Shown here piece after piece: positions 9,493-18,069 of a stretch of DNA of 64,000 nt. The notes under the pieces were generated by a model. It saw only the letters and a list, made by a program, of their open reading frames with translations, was not told the origin of the DNA and searched no databases. The position numbers were made by a program, and so were the translations under genes. The stretch's first letter is position 1. Each line of letters starts with the position of its first letter. Source of the stretch: Sulfuritalea sp. (GTDB taxonomy: Bacteria > Pseudomonadota > Gammaproteobacteria > Burkholderiales > Rhodocyclaceae); NCBI GenBank assembly GCA_023229545.1, contig JALNZB010000003.1, positions 1 to 64,000 on the forward strand, read 5' to 3'.

Positions 9493-9574
9493 GCACTGAT
9501 GTGGCGACGACATCCGGCCGATACAGGCTGCCGCAAGAATGCACACACCGACAAACACACCAGGCACTCGCACC

Positions 9575-9925
9575 ATGTCACTCCGTACCGCACCGTTGCT
9601 TCTCCTGCTCACCCTGTCCGCTTCGGCCATGGCCCAGGAATCGGTGACGACGGAGGTATCTCGGCCATTGAATCTGTCTTTGCCACGCGATGTCCACTGG
9701 TCGTCTCCGGTTCGTCCGGATCTGGCAGCTCCCGAGCGCTCCCGCAGCGATTCGGTCAGCTTGCCCGATCCTGGCGCGGGAGCGACGAGCGGGCAGCGCG
9801 GCAGGATGCCTTACGGCACCGGATATGAGGCGCGTCAGCGCAACAACTCCGGTGGCGAGTCCGGCAGCGCGGCAGGACGCAGTCATGGCCAGGGTGGCGG
9901 CAGAGGCATGGGGCGGAGTCGGTAA
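9575..9925 (+). CDS. Small secreted protein of unknown function
   Basis: About 116 residues from the ATG at 9575, chosen because it starts a clean signal peptide (MSLRTAPLLLLLTLSASAMA, cleavage before QES). The mature part is polar, rich in Ser, Gly and Arg, with a Gly/Arg-rich tail, and is probably unstructured. First gene of a three-gene unit with another small Gly-rich protein and MipA/OmpV, directly after the three GAAAC repeats. I do not recognise the family. Confidence 0.65.
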   Translation: MSLRTAPLLLLLTLSASAMAQESVTTEVSRPLNLSLPRDVHWSSPVRPDLAAPERSRSDSVSLPDPGAGATSGQRGRMPYGTGYEARQRNNSGGESGSAAGRSHGQGGGRGMGRSR

Positions 9926-9958
9926 GCCAATTTCATCTTTTACCTCAGGAGAAACATC

Positions 9959-10282
9959 ATGAAAGCACTGAACTTCCTTGCGTTGATTGCTGCTGTAACC
10001 ACCCTTGCCATGGCCGGCGCGGCGCAAGCGCGCGGTCCCGGTGGTGGTGGTGGCGCCGGCATGAGCGGTAGCGGTACCGGCGGCGGTCAGGGCCAGATGC
10101 AACGCAGCGGCAGTAGCCAGGGCAGCGGCCAGGGTGCGGGGCAAGGCACTGCACAGGGCGAGCAGAAGCGCACCCAGACCCGTGACCCGGCGTCAAACCC
10201 GGACCACACGCCGATACGTTCCCGCGATCGTGACCAGATTCAAACGCCGCCGGTCGCGACGACGACCACGACGACCAATTGA
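9959..10282 (+). CDS. Small secreted Gly/Gln-rich protein
   Basis: 107 residues with a signal peptide ending in AQA, then a low-complexity mature region of Gly, Ser, Gln and Thr, ending in a Thr-rich tail. A clear AGGAG lies 6-7 bp before the ATG. Its stop is 26 bp before the MipA/OmpV start. Low-complexity exported proteins of this kind commonly accompany two-component-regulated envelope genes; the function is unknown. Confidence 0.65.
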   Translation: MKALNFLALIAAVTTLAMAGAAQARGPGGGGGAGMSGSGTGGGQGQMQRSGSSQGSGQGAGQGTAQGEQKRTQTRDPASNPDHTPIRSRDRDQIQTPPVATTTTTTN

Positions 10283-10308
10283 GCATCCAGCCGCCGGAGA
10301 AACCGACC

Positions 10309-11115
10309 ATGAACTCCCATCACGTCTTTCGTTCCTCGGCGGCTGCGTTGCTGCTGCTCGTCGCGGGTCATGCCATGGCCCGTGGTGTGCAAGAGTCGCC
10401 GCCGGATTCGGGACTGCATGGCAGTCTCGGACTGGGCATCGGCGTCAAACCCGAGTATCCCGGCGCAAAAGACCGGGAGAGCCGGTTCCAGCCCAGCGTT
10501 TCGCTCTTCTATGGCGATACGTTTTTCCTCACTGGCGCGACAGCGGGCGTCAACCTGCTGCGACAGCAAATTGCCGGCGGCACCCGGATCACTGCGGGGC
10601 CTTTGCTTGCGTGGCGCAGCGGGCGCAAGGAAAGCGAACATGCCGAACTGGCCGGGCTGGGCGACATCCAGCGAGGGCTTGATGCAGGCGGCTTCGTCGG
10701 CCTGCAAATGGGCGAATATCACGTCCGCACCGAGGTCCTCAAGGATTTCACCAACGACAACGGAGGCACGACACTGACATTGTCTGCCGGGCGCGGATGG
10801 ACTGTCGCGGAACGGCTGCATCTTCATGCGTCGGCCGATGCCACCTGGGCATCCGCGGATCACATGAATCTGTTCTATGGGGTCGATGCCACACAGTCGG
10901 CGAATTCCGGACTGACTCAATACCAGGCGGATGCCGGCGGCAAAAGTATCGGCTTGAACCTGAAGGCCGACTATCGAATTACCCGCGAGTGGGGCGCCTT
11001 CGCCTCGGCGCGCTATTCCCGTCTTGTTGGCGATGCGGCAACCAGTCCGATAGTCTCCGATCTGGGTAGCAGGGATCAAGCCTCCGCGACCGTCGGCATT
11101 CGCTATCGCTTCTAG
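10309..11115 (+). CDS. MipA/OmpV family outer-membrane protein
   Basis: The ATG at 10309 is chosen because it follows GGAG and starts a signal peptide (MNSHHVFRSSAAALLLLVAG, cleavage after AMA). The mature protein of about 240 residues has alternating beta strands and ends in an aromatic residue (GIRYRF), as outer-membrane barrels do. The family signature is seen in GLGIGVKPEYPGAKD and the C-terminal DQASATVGIRYRF. MipA/OmpV proteins are osmolarity- or stress-regulated porin-like or murein-scaffold proteins. The neighbouring OmpR/EnvZ-type pair is the obvious regulator. Its TAG stop is interleaved with the stop of lpxA in a shared CTAG. Confidence 0.85.
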   Translation: MNSHHVFRSSAAALLLLVAGHAMARGVQESPPDSGLHGSLGLGIGVKPEYPGAKDRESRFQPSVSLFYGDTFFLTGATAGVNLLRQQIAGGTRITAGPLLAWRSGRKESEHAELAGLGDIQRGLDAGGFVGLQMGEYHVRTEVLKDFTNDNGGTTLTLSAGRGWTVAERLHLHASADATWASADHMNLFYGVDATQSANSGLTQYQADAGGKSIGLNLKADYRITREWGAFASARYSRLVGDAATSPIVSDLGSRDQASATVGIRYRF

Positions 11116-11885
11116 CGGGTGGGATGCGCGAAGCCGCGCCGGCTGTCCGCGATGAAGTCGGCGAGTTCCGTCGTTGGGGTTGTTTCCATGGCACGCATGC
11201 GCGCCACAGCTTCGGCCAGCGGCACGCGCTGATAGAGCAGGCGGTATGCCTCTTTCAGGGCGACGATGTCCTCGCGCGCGAAGCCGTTACGCTTGAGTCC
11301 GACGAGGTTCAAGCCACGGGCGCGACCGGGGTTGCCGTCGGTAATGCAGAAGGGCAGCGCGTCCTGCACCACCTTCGACGACAGTCCGATCATCGCGTTC
11401 CGGCCGACGCGGCAGAACTGGTGCACGGTGACGGCGGCCGAGATGAATGCCTTGTCATGCACCACCACCTCGCCGGCAATGCCGGCGGTATTGGCCATCA
11501 CCACGTTGTTGCCGACTACGCAGTCGTGCGCGACGTGGCTGTAGGCCATGAGGAAGCAGCCATTGCCAAGCCGGGTGGCGCTGCCGTCGCGCGAACCGCG
11601 ATGCACCGTGACGCCTTCGCGCAGCCAGTTGTCATCGCCGATTTCGGTGTAGGAAAGGCAGTCCGCCTTGAACTTGAAGTCCTGCGGATCGCCGCCGATC
11701 ACGGCATGCTCGGCGATGCGGTTTCTCGCGCCCATGCGGGTGTGGTGTTTGATGACGGCATGCGCGGCGATTTCGCAATCGTCGCCGAGAACCACATCTT
11801 CCTCGATCACCGCAAACGGACCAACGCGGACATTGGCGCCGAACTTCGCGTCCGCCGCGATGACGGCACTGGGATGAATGTTCAT
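11112..11885 (-). CDS. lpxA: LpxA, UDP-GlcNAc (or UDP-GlcNAc3N) 3-acyltransferase
   Basis: 257 residues. The first about 190 are left-handed beta-helix hexapeptide repeats and the rest is the LpxA C-terminal helical domain (GLKRNGFAREDIVALKEAY). Signature GGDPQDFKF and the catalytic-histidine motif VAHDC are present, and TVHQFCRVG matches the LpxA conserved stretch. It performs the first step of lipid A synthesis. It is not in the usual lpxD-fabZ-lpxA-lpxB order but is the third gene of an operon with an oxidoreductase and an aminotransferase that look like GnnA and GnnB. In such organisms LpxA uses the 3-amino sugar and makes an amide. A shorter acetyltransferase of the WbpD type is excluded by length and C-terminal domain. 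Confidence 0.88.
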   Translation of the reverse strand: MNIHPSAVIAADAKFGANVRVGPFAVIEEDVVLGDDCEIAAHAVIKHHTRMGARNRIAEHAVIGGDPQDFKFKADCLSYTEIGDDNWLREGVTVHRGSRDGSATRLGNGCFLMAYSHVAHDCVVGNNVVMANTAGIAGEVVVHDKAFISAAVTVHQFCRVGRNAMIGLSSKVVQDALPFCITDGNPGRARGLNLVGLKRNGFAREDIVALKEAYRLLYQRVPLAEAVARMRAMETTPTTELADFIADSRRGFAHPTR

Positions 11886-11887
11886 TT

Positions 11888-11965
11888 CCTGCCTCCCTCA
11901 CCAAGGGAGGGAGGCGACTGGTCACCCCCGCCCTGGGGCGGGGGAAAGGGGGTGGGGGGCAACCA
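11888..11965. repeat. GC-rich palindromic intergenic repeat between gnnB and lpxA
   Basis: The 112-bp gap between the aminotransferase gene and lpxA contains two strong hairpins: CCTCCCTCxxxxAGGGAGG at about 11896-11915 and CCCCCGCCCtGGGGCGGGGG at about 11926-11945, joined by an 11-bp linker. The layout (hairpin, short linker with CTGG/CCAG, hairpin) resembles the palindromic block inside valS at the end of the window, so both may belong to one dispersed repeat family. Confidence 0.55.
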
Positions 11966-11997
11966 TTTCCCGAAGGCGATAGCGCAGCTATCCGTCT

Positions 11998-13092
11998 TCA
12001 TGTCAGCGTCTGGCGTATCGCGCAGGCGATGCGGTCGATCTGCTCGTCCCGCAGCATCGGCGAAATCGGCAGTGACAGGCAGCGCTGCGCGACGCTCTCG
12101 GTCACCGGCAAGCTGACCTGGCCGTGCGTGGCGGCAAACATTTCCTGCCGGTGCAACGGCACCGGGTAGTACACGGCGCAGGCGATGCCGGCGTCGGTGA
12201 GCGCCTTCTGGATCGCGTCGCGGCGATCGGAAAGTATTGTGTATTGGTGATAGACATGGCGCCCGTGGCCATCGGCAAAGGGCGTTTCGACCAGGCCCGC
12301 CAGTTGCCGGTTGTAGGAGTCGGCGATGGCGATACGGCGATTGTTGAACTGGTCGAGACGCTTCAGCTTGACGCGCAGGATCACCGCCTGGATTTCGTCC
12401 AGCCGCGAGTTGTAACCCAGCACGTGATGGTGGTAGCGCACCCGCGAACCGTGGCTGGCCAGCACGCGCAGCTCGGCGGCAAGCGAATCGTTGTCGGTCA
12501 TCATCAAGCCACCGTCGCCGAAGGCCGAAAGATTTTTCGACGGATAGAACGAAGTGCAGCCGATGTCGCCATAGGCACCGGATTTGCGTCCTGCATAATC
12601 GGCGCCGAAGGACTGCGCAGCATCCTCGATCAGCCTCAGGCCGTGCTTGTCGCACAGCGCCTGCAGCGGTGCCAGATGCACCGGCTGGCCGAAGATATGC
12701 ACCGGAACGATGGCGCGGGTTTTCGGCGTGATGGCGGCCTCGACCTGGTTCAGGTCGAGGTTGAACGTCAGTGGATCGATATCGACGAACACCGGTTTGG
12801 CGCCGCACATGACGACGGTCGAGGCGGTGGCAACAAAGGTAAAAGGCGTGGTGATGACCTCGTCGCCCGGCCCCAAGCCGATGGCGCGCAGGGCGATGAG
12901 CAGGGCGTCGGTGCCGGAGGCGCAGGAGACCGCATGCTTGACGCCGGCATAGGCGGCGGCTTCCGCCTCGAAGGCCTTGACGTTGGGACCGCCGATGTAC
13001 TGGCAGGCGGCCAGCGCCGCTGTCACGGCAGGTTCGATTTCGTCCTTCAGCAAAGCGTATTCGGCCTTGAGATCAAGCATTGGAATGTTCAT
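11998..13092 (-). CDS. gnnB: DegT/DnrJ/EryC1/StrS-type aminotransferase, predicted GnnB
   Basis: 364 residues, a complete fold-type I sugar aminotransferase: CASGTDAL phosphate-binding loop, Asp157 (IEDAAQSFGA) for the PLP nitrogen, and Lys186 (FYPSKNLSAFGDGG) for the Schiff base. The family makes amino sugars from keto-sugar nucleotides. It lies 23 bp after the oxidoreductase and is followed by lpxA. Known GnnB (Acidithiobacillus, Leptospira) transaminates 3-keto UDP-GlcNAc to UDP-GlcNAc3N, and gnnA/gnnB are characteristically next to lpxA. WbpE/WlbC-type enzymes of O-antigen uronic-acid pathways are close relatives and cannot be excluded by sequence alone; the lpxA neighbour favours GnnB. 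Confidence 0.8.
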   Translation of the reverse strand: MNIPMLDLKAEYALLKDEIEPAVTAALAACQYIGGPNVKAFEAEAAAYAGVKHAVSCASGTDALLIALRAIGLGPGDEVITTPFTFVATASTVVMCGAKPVFVDIDPLTFNLDLNQVEAAITPKTRAIVPVHIFGQPVHLAPLQALCDKHGLRLIEDAAQSFGADYAGRKSGAYGDIGCTSFYPSKNLSAFGDGGLMMTDNDSLAAELRVLASHGSRVRYHHHVLGYNSRLDEIQAVILRVKLKRLDQFNNRRIAIADSYNRQLAGLVETPFADGHGRHVYHQYTILSDRRDAIQKALTDAGIACAVYYPVPLHRQEMFAATHGQVSLPVTESVAQRCLSLPISPMLRDEQIDRIACAIRQTLT

Positions 13093-13115
13093 GGTTTATC
13101 TGCTTCAGGAAAGCG

Positions 13116-14096
13116 TTAGCTTCGGGAAAAGGTGTTCTGGCGCGCGGCAATCATGCGGTCGATCTCCAGCGCGATGGCCAGCGCGTCGCGACCCTCGCGA
13201 CCGCTGACCACGGGCGGGGTGCCGTCGCGCACGGCGGCGGCGAAGGCTTCGATCTCGGTCATCAACGCGTCGCCCGGAGGCTGCTGGAAGCTCTCGGTGT
13301 CGAGCGGCTCCTCGCCTTCCACCAAGGCGTCGCGGCGGCGACTGATGCCGATGCGGCGGTCGCCGAAATCGACGGAAATATATTCGTGGTGCTGGAACAC
13401 GCGCAGGCGGCGCAGGCTGGCAGTCGAAGTACGACTGGCGGTCAGGTTGGCAACGCAACCGTTGGCGAATTCGATGCGCGCGTTGGCGATGTCGATGCCA
13501 TCGGTCAGCACTGACACGCCCGAGGCCCGCAAGTCGGCCACCGGGCTATTGACCAGCGGCAGGATCAGGTCAAGATCGTGGATCATCAGGTCGAGCACCA
13601 CCGAAACGTCGATGCCGCGCGCCTTGAACGGCGCCATGCGGTGGGCTTCGATGAACACCGGGCGCGTGATCTTGTCCTTCACGGCCAGCCAGGCCGGATT
13701 GAAGCGTTCCAGATGGCCGACCTGCAAGACCAGATGTTTGGCGTCGGCCAGCGCAATCAGCTCATCGGCTTGCGCCACGGTGACGGTGATCGGCTTTTCC
13801 GCCAGCACATGCACCCCGGCGGCGAGGCAATCGCGCGCCACGGCGTGATGGGTTTCGGTGGTGCTGGCGACCGAGACCAGATCGACCTTGGCGCCTTTGG
13901 CACCGGGGGCGCCGAGCAGTTCGCGATAGTCGGTGAAAGCCGCCACACCGAGCTCCTTCGCCACGCGCTGCGCCGTTTCCGGGTGGGCGTCCACCACGCC
14001 GACCAGTTCGACCCCCGGCAGAGCGGCATATTTTTGTGCGTGGAAGCGGCCCAGATAACCAACGCCGATGACGGCGGCACGAAGAGGAGTAGACAT
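13116..14096 (-). CDS. gnnA: Gfo/Idh/MocA-type oxidoreductase, predicted GnnA
   Basis: 326 residues from the ATG at 14096. The frame extends upstream, but the Rossmann motif VIGVGYLGRFH begins at residue 9, so this start is needed. The EKPITVT motif carries the conserved Lys of the family, followed by the C-terminal substrate domain. GnnA oxidises the 3-hydroxyl of UDP-GlcNAc so that GnnB can aminate it. First gene of gnnA-gnnB-lpxA. Its ATG and the ATG of the divergent acyltransferase share one CATG, so there is no intergenic DNA: the promoter must lie inside the acyltransferase gene. Confidence 0.78.
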   Translation of the reverse strand: MSTPLRAAVIGVGYLGRFHAQKYAALPGVELVGVVDAHPETAQRVAKELGVAAFTDYRELLGAPGAKGAKVDLVSVASTTETHHAVARDCLAAGVHVLAEKPITVTVAQADELIALADAKHLVLQVGHLERFNPAWLAVKDKITRPVFIEAHRMAPFKARGIDVSVVLDLMIHDLDLILPLVNSPVADLRASGVSVLTDGIDIANARIEFANGCVANLTASRTSTASLRRLRVFQHHEYISVDFGDRRIGISRRRDALVEGEEPLDTESFQQPPGDALMTEIEAFAAAVRDGTPPVVSGREGRDALAIALEIDRMIAARQNTFSRS

Positions 14097-14997
14097 GGGC
14101 GATAATTCTACTTTCTCTGCCGCTTCTTTGCCCGTGTCGCCGCCAACCGTGTTGCCCGCCCTGTTCCGCTTTCTGTCACGTCTGCCGCTACCGCTGCTGC
14201 ACAACCTAGGCGCCCTCGCCGGCTGGCTGGCGTGGCTGTTGTCGGCCACCTACCGGCACAATTTTTCCCGGCATATCGAACAGGCCGGCATGACGGCGGC
14301 AAAAAACGCGGCGATTGCCGAGGCGGGCAAGGCGCTGCTGGAACTGCCTAAAATCTGGCTGCGCCCGCAGGACGAAGTCATCGAGCGCGTGGTCAAGGTT
14401 TCCGGCTGGGAACTGGTTGAAGCCGCATGGCAGGCAAAGCGCGGCATCCTGTTTCTGACGCCGCATCTGGGCTGCTTCGAGATCACCGCGCAGTACTACG
14501 CGGCGCAGAAACCGATGACCGTGCTCTACCGGCGGCCCAAGCAGGACTGGCTGGCGCCGCTGATCGAGGAGGGACGCGGCGCGAATCTCAAGCTGGCCCC
14601 CGCCGACCTGTCCGGCGTGCGGCGCCTGCTGAAAGCGCTGAAAAGCGGCGAGGCCGTCGGCATGCTGCCCGACCAGGTGCCCGGCAACGGCGAAGGCGCA
14701 TGGCTGCCCTTCTTCGGTCGCCCCGCCTACACCATGACGCTGGCGGCGCGACTGGCCGAGACCGGGGCCACGGTACTGCTGGCCTATGCCGAACGCCTGG
14801 ATTACGGAGCCGGTTATCACCTCAAGCTGTTTCCCCTGTCGGCGCCGCTGGCCGGCGATCCGATGCAACGCGCGACGCAACTCAACGGCGAACTGGAGAC
14901 GCTGATCCGCCACTGCCCCGAGCAGTATCTGTGGGGCTACAACCGCTACAAGGTACCGGCGGGCGCCGAGCCGCCGGAAGCTGTAAAGACCCGATAA
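14095..14997 (+). CDS. LpxL/HtrB-type lipid A acyltransferase
   Basis: 300 residues from ATG 14095, which has AGGAG at good spacing (14085-14089). One N-terminal membrane segment, then the LPLAT domain with the HX4E active site in TPHLGCFEIT, an FFGRPAYT segment and LLAYAERL. Secondary (late) acyl transfer to the Kdo-lipid A precursor at the inner membrane is the expected role. A second, diverged copy is at 19674. It is head-to-head with gnnA, so a lipid A gene set surrounds the divergent start. Confidence 0.85.
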   Translation: MGDNSTFSAASLPVSPPTVLPALFRFLSRLPLPLLHNLGALAGWLAWLLSATYRHNFSRHIEQAGMTAAKNAAIAEAGKALLELPKIWLRPQDEVIERVVKVSGWELVEAAWQAKRGILFLTPHLGCFEITAQYYAAQKPMTVLYRRPKQDWLAPLIEEGRGANLKLAPADLSGVRRLLKALKSGEAVGMLPDQVPGNGEGAWLPFFGRPAYTMTLAARLAETGATVLLAYAERLDYGAGYHLKLFPLSAPLAGDPMQRATQLNGELETLIRHCPEQYLWGYNRYKVPAGAEPPEAVKTR

Positions 14998-15072
14998 TGA
15001 CGAGGATGGAGCCGGCTTGAGCGTCGCGACTCGACCACTCGGGAACGCCAGCCCGGAAATTCCCGCGATTTT

Positions 15073-15112
15073 GTGAACGCCTGCGAACGCCTGTTTTGTT
15101 TTGTGAACGCCT
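15073..15112. repeat. Three 10-mers GNGAACGCCT in 10-bp register before the GGDEF-EAL gene
   Basis: GTGAACGCCT (15073), GCGAACGCCT (15083) and GTGAACGCCT (15103) sit in phase, with the slot at 15093 filled by a T-rich 10-mer. TTTTGTGAACGCCT occurs twice, 30 bp apart. The block ends 37 bp before the start codon. Helically phased repeats at this place suggest a regulator binding site, but no regulator is indicated. Confidence 0.4.
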
Positions 15113-15149
15113 TGCGCTGCCAGGCCAATTCCCCCGATAATCAGCCGCG

Positions 15150-18011
15150 ATGAGACTCCCTCCCATTCTGCACGCCCTCGACCTCAAAGCCAGGATCGCC
15201 ATCTTCACCGTGGCGCTCTTTGTCTGCGCCATCTGGGTGCTGGCCCATGATCTAGAAGAACAAGTCCGCGACAACTTCAGGGACGTGCTTGCCAGCCAGC
15301 AGTTGCAAATTGTCGAGCACGTCGCCACCAGTCTCGATGAGGCCGTGAGGTTACGCATCAATGCCCTTGACGACGCCTCCACCATGATCGATCCCGAATG
15401 GATGGCCAGCCCGGATCGTCTGCACGGCTTTCTGGCGGAACGGGCGCCGGTGCAGCGATTCTTCGACACGGGGCTGTTCATTATCTCAAGGAAGGGCATC
15501 GGACTTGCGGACCTGCCCAATCTGGCGGGACGCGATGGCGCCAACCATGCCGAAACGGATTTCTTCCGCGAGGTCATGGCAACGGGAAAACCCGTTGTCG
15601 GCAAACCGGTTCTGGACCGCCTCACAAACAAGGTCGTCATCAACATCGCCGTCCCCATCAAGAACGGCAGCAACGAAACCGTTGGCATGATCGTCGGCGG
15701 CAATCAAGTCTCCGACAACGATTTCCTTGGCGAAATAGGCCCGAAGAACGTCCCCCTGAGTGGGGATCTTCACGTCATCTCCCCCAGAGATGGCATGTTC
15801 GTCTCCTCCACCGACCCGCAACACGCCATGCAACCCGACCCGGCGCCGGGCGTCGACACGATGTACGACCGCTACCGGCTGGGCTACGAAGGCTCGGGCG
15901 TGGCGGCGGATTTTCGCGGCGTCGAGAGTCTGATTTCGGCGAAACGTGTTCGCAGCACCGGCTGGATCGTCATCGCCACCTTGCCGACAGCCAACGCCTT
16001 CAAGCCGCTTGAAACCCTGAAAGGGGAAATTTACAAGCATGCCGCGCTGGTCTCGCTGGTCATTGCCCTGCTGCTCTGGTTGTTCCTTCATCGTCAGCTC
16101 GGTCCCCTCAGTCGCTCGGCGCAGATCATCGACGCGATGGCGGGCGGACGCGAGCCGCTGCGGCCTCTGCCGCTTGCGGGAAGCAAGGAAATCAGGCGAC
16201 TGCTCGACAGTTTCAACCGGCTGCAGCAACGCATCACGAAGCAGGAGCAGTCGCTACGGGAACACACGGAGCAGATGCGGCTTGCCGCGTCTGTATTCGA
16301 AGGCACCAGCGAGGCCATTCTCATTTCCTCGCCGGAGAACCGCATCGTCAGCGTCAATCGCGCTTTCTGCAAAATGACAGGCTATGACGAAAGCGAGCTT
16401 ATCGGCGGCGGACCGAGACTGTTGCGGTCGGGCCGGCATAGTCCCGCCTTTTATCAGGAGATGTGGTCGTCGCTGCAGAACACGGGAGAATGGCATGGGG
16501 AAATCTGGAACCGCCGCAAGAACGGCGAGATATATCCCGAGCGCCTGACCATCTCGACGCTGCACGACGAGGAAGGCAAGACTCTCCGCTATATCGCCAT
16601 CGCCTCCGATATCACCAAACAGAAGCAGGCCGAGGCCGTCATCTGGCAGCAAGCCAACCATGATCTGCTCACCGGGCTGCCCAACCGTCGCTTGCTGCAC
16701 GAACTCATGCAGCAGACACTGGGGCGATCGCAACAGGACAGCACATCCTTTGCGGTGCTGCATGTCGATATGGATCACTTCAAGGAAGTGAACGACACCT
16801 TGGGTCATGAGGCTGGGGATCAACTGATCGTCGAGGCGGCGAGACGAATTTCTTCCTGTATCGAGACAGACACCGATACGCTCGCCCACCTCGGCGCTGA
16901 CGAATTCGTCGTCGTGCTGGGCGCCCTGGCGGATTCTTCGCCACGGATCGAGCAGGTGGCGGGTGAAATCCTGCGGACGATTGCCGAACCGTTTGGTCTC
17001 GGTAGCGAGGCTGTTTATATTTCCGCCAGCATCGGCATTGCCCGTTATCCAGCCGATGCCGGGGATGTCGCCAGCCTGCTCAAGAATGCGGACCAGGCCA
17101 AGCATGCCGCCAAGACCGAAGGACGCAATCGTTATTGCTACTTCACCGCCACGATGAAAATGGCCGCGCAAACACGCATGCAGCTTGCCAACGATATGCG
17201 CGGCGCACTCGCCGCCGATCAGTTCGAGGTGTATTACCAGCCCATCGTTGATCTGGCCACGGGAAGCATCGTCAAGGCCGAGGCGCTGTTGCGCTGGCAT
17301 CACCCGGAGCGGGGGATGGTCAGTCCCGTACAGTTCATCCCGATCGCCGAGGAAACCGGATTGATCAGTGAAATAGGCGACTGGGTTTTCAAGCAAGCGG
17401 CGCAGACGGCCAAGCGCTGGTGCGGGCACTGCGGGTTTTCGACGAATGGAAGCTGTAACAAACCCGCCGAAACCGCATCATGCCTTTATCAGGTCACCAT
17501 CAACAAGTCGCCGCGTCAGTTCTTTACCGGCAGTACCGACAAGACCTGGCTCAGCTACCTGCGGGCGAATAACATCCATTCGAGCTGCATCACCATCGAA
17601 ATCACCGAAGGCCTGTTGCTGGATCGGCATCCCGAAGTCATGGAGAAACTCATGGCCTTCCGCGATGCCGGCATTCAGGTTGCGCTCGACGACTTCGGCA
17701 CGGGATATTCGGCCATGTCCTATCTCAAGAAGTTCGACATCGACTACCTCAAAATAGACCGCTCGTTTGTACGCGACCTGGTTACCGACCCGAGCGACCG
17801 GGCAATCGCCGAGGCCGTTATCTCCATGGCGCACAAACTCGGAATGAAGGTGGTCGCCGAGGGCGTGGAGACAATCGAACAGCGCGACTTGCTGGCTGAA
17901 GCCGGTTGCGACTATGGTCAGGGCTATTTGTTCGCCAAGCCGATGCCGGCGGCGCAGTTTGAAAACCTGATCGGCGCCGGCTCAACTTGGGAACGGGTCA
18001 CAAATCCTTGA
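15150..18011 (+). CDS. Membrane Cache-PAS-GGDEF-EAL protein (c-di-GMP turnover)
   Basis: 953 residues. TM1 at about 15-32, a periplasmic double-Cache-like sensor region to about 290, TM2 at about 296-312, a HAMP-like linker, PAS at about 375-490, GGDEF about 520-680 and EAL about 695-945. The cyclase motif reads GADEF (near 581-585), not GGDEF, so cyclase activity is doubtful. The phosphodiesterase part looks complete: EALLRW, ITIEITE, DDFGTGYS and LKIDRSFV. A membrane-bound sensor acting mainly as c-di-GMP phosphodiesterase is the best reading. It is followed 58 bp later by a diguanylate cyclase. Confidence 0.88.
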   Translation: MRLPPILHALDLKARIAIFTVALFVCAIWVLAHDLEEQVRDNFRDVLASQQLQIVEHVATSLDEAVRLRINALDDASTMIDPEWMASPDRLHGFLAERAPVQRFFDTGLFIISRKGIGLADLPNLAGRDGANHAETDFFREVMATGKPVVGKPVLDRLTNKVVINIAVPIKNGSNETVGMIVGGNQVSDNDFLGEIGPKNVPLSGDLHVISPRDGMFVSSTDPQHAMQPDPAPGVDTMYDRYRLGYEGSGVAADFRGVESLISAKRVRSTGWIVIATLPTANAFKPLETLKGEIYKHAALVSLVIALLLWLFLHRQLGPLSRSAQIIDAMAGGREPLRPLPLAGSKEIRRLLDSFNRLQQRITKQEQSLREHTEQMRLAASVFEGTSEAILISSPENRIVSVNRAFCKMTGYDESELIGGGPRLLRSGRHSPAFYQEMWSSLQNTGEWHGEIWNRRKNGEIYPERLTISTLHDEEGKTLRYIAIASDITKQKQAEAVIWQQANHDLLTGLPNRRLLHELMQQTLGRSQQDSTSFAVLHVDMDHFKEVNDTLGHEAGDQLIVEAARRISSCIETDTDTLAHLGADEFVVVLGALADSSPRIEQVAGEILRTIAEPFGLGSEAVYISASIGIARYPADAGDVASLLKNADQAKHAAKTEGRNRYCYFTATMKMAAQTRMQLANDMRGALAADQFEVYYQPIVDLATGSIVKAEALLRWHHPERGMVSPVQFIPIAEETGLISEIGDWVFKQAAQTAKRWCGHCGFSTNGSCNKPAETASCLYQVTINKSPRQFFTGSTDKTWLSYLRANNIHSSCITIEITEGLLLDRHPEVMEKLMAFRDAGIQVALDDFGTGYSAMSYLKKFDIDYLKIDRSFVRDLVTDPSDRAIAEAVISMAHKLGMKVVAEGVETIEQRDLLAEAGCDYGQGYLFAKPMPAAQFENLIGAGSTWERVTNP

Positions 18012-18069
18012 AGGCACAGGCTGCGGCACGGGCGGTTTATCGGATTCACCAAGGGAATACCTGGGCTTT

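Noticed and set aside
11112..11885. lpxA copy read as a sugar-nucleotide acetyltransferase of an O-antigen cluster
   Set aside because: The C-terminal LpxA domain and the GGDPQDFKF and VAHDC motifs are present; WbpD-type enzymes are shorter and lack them.
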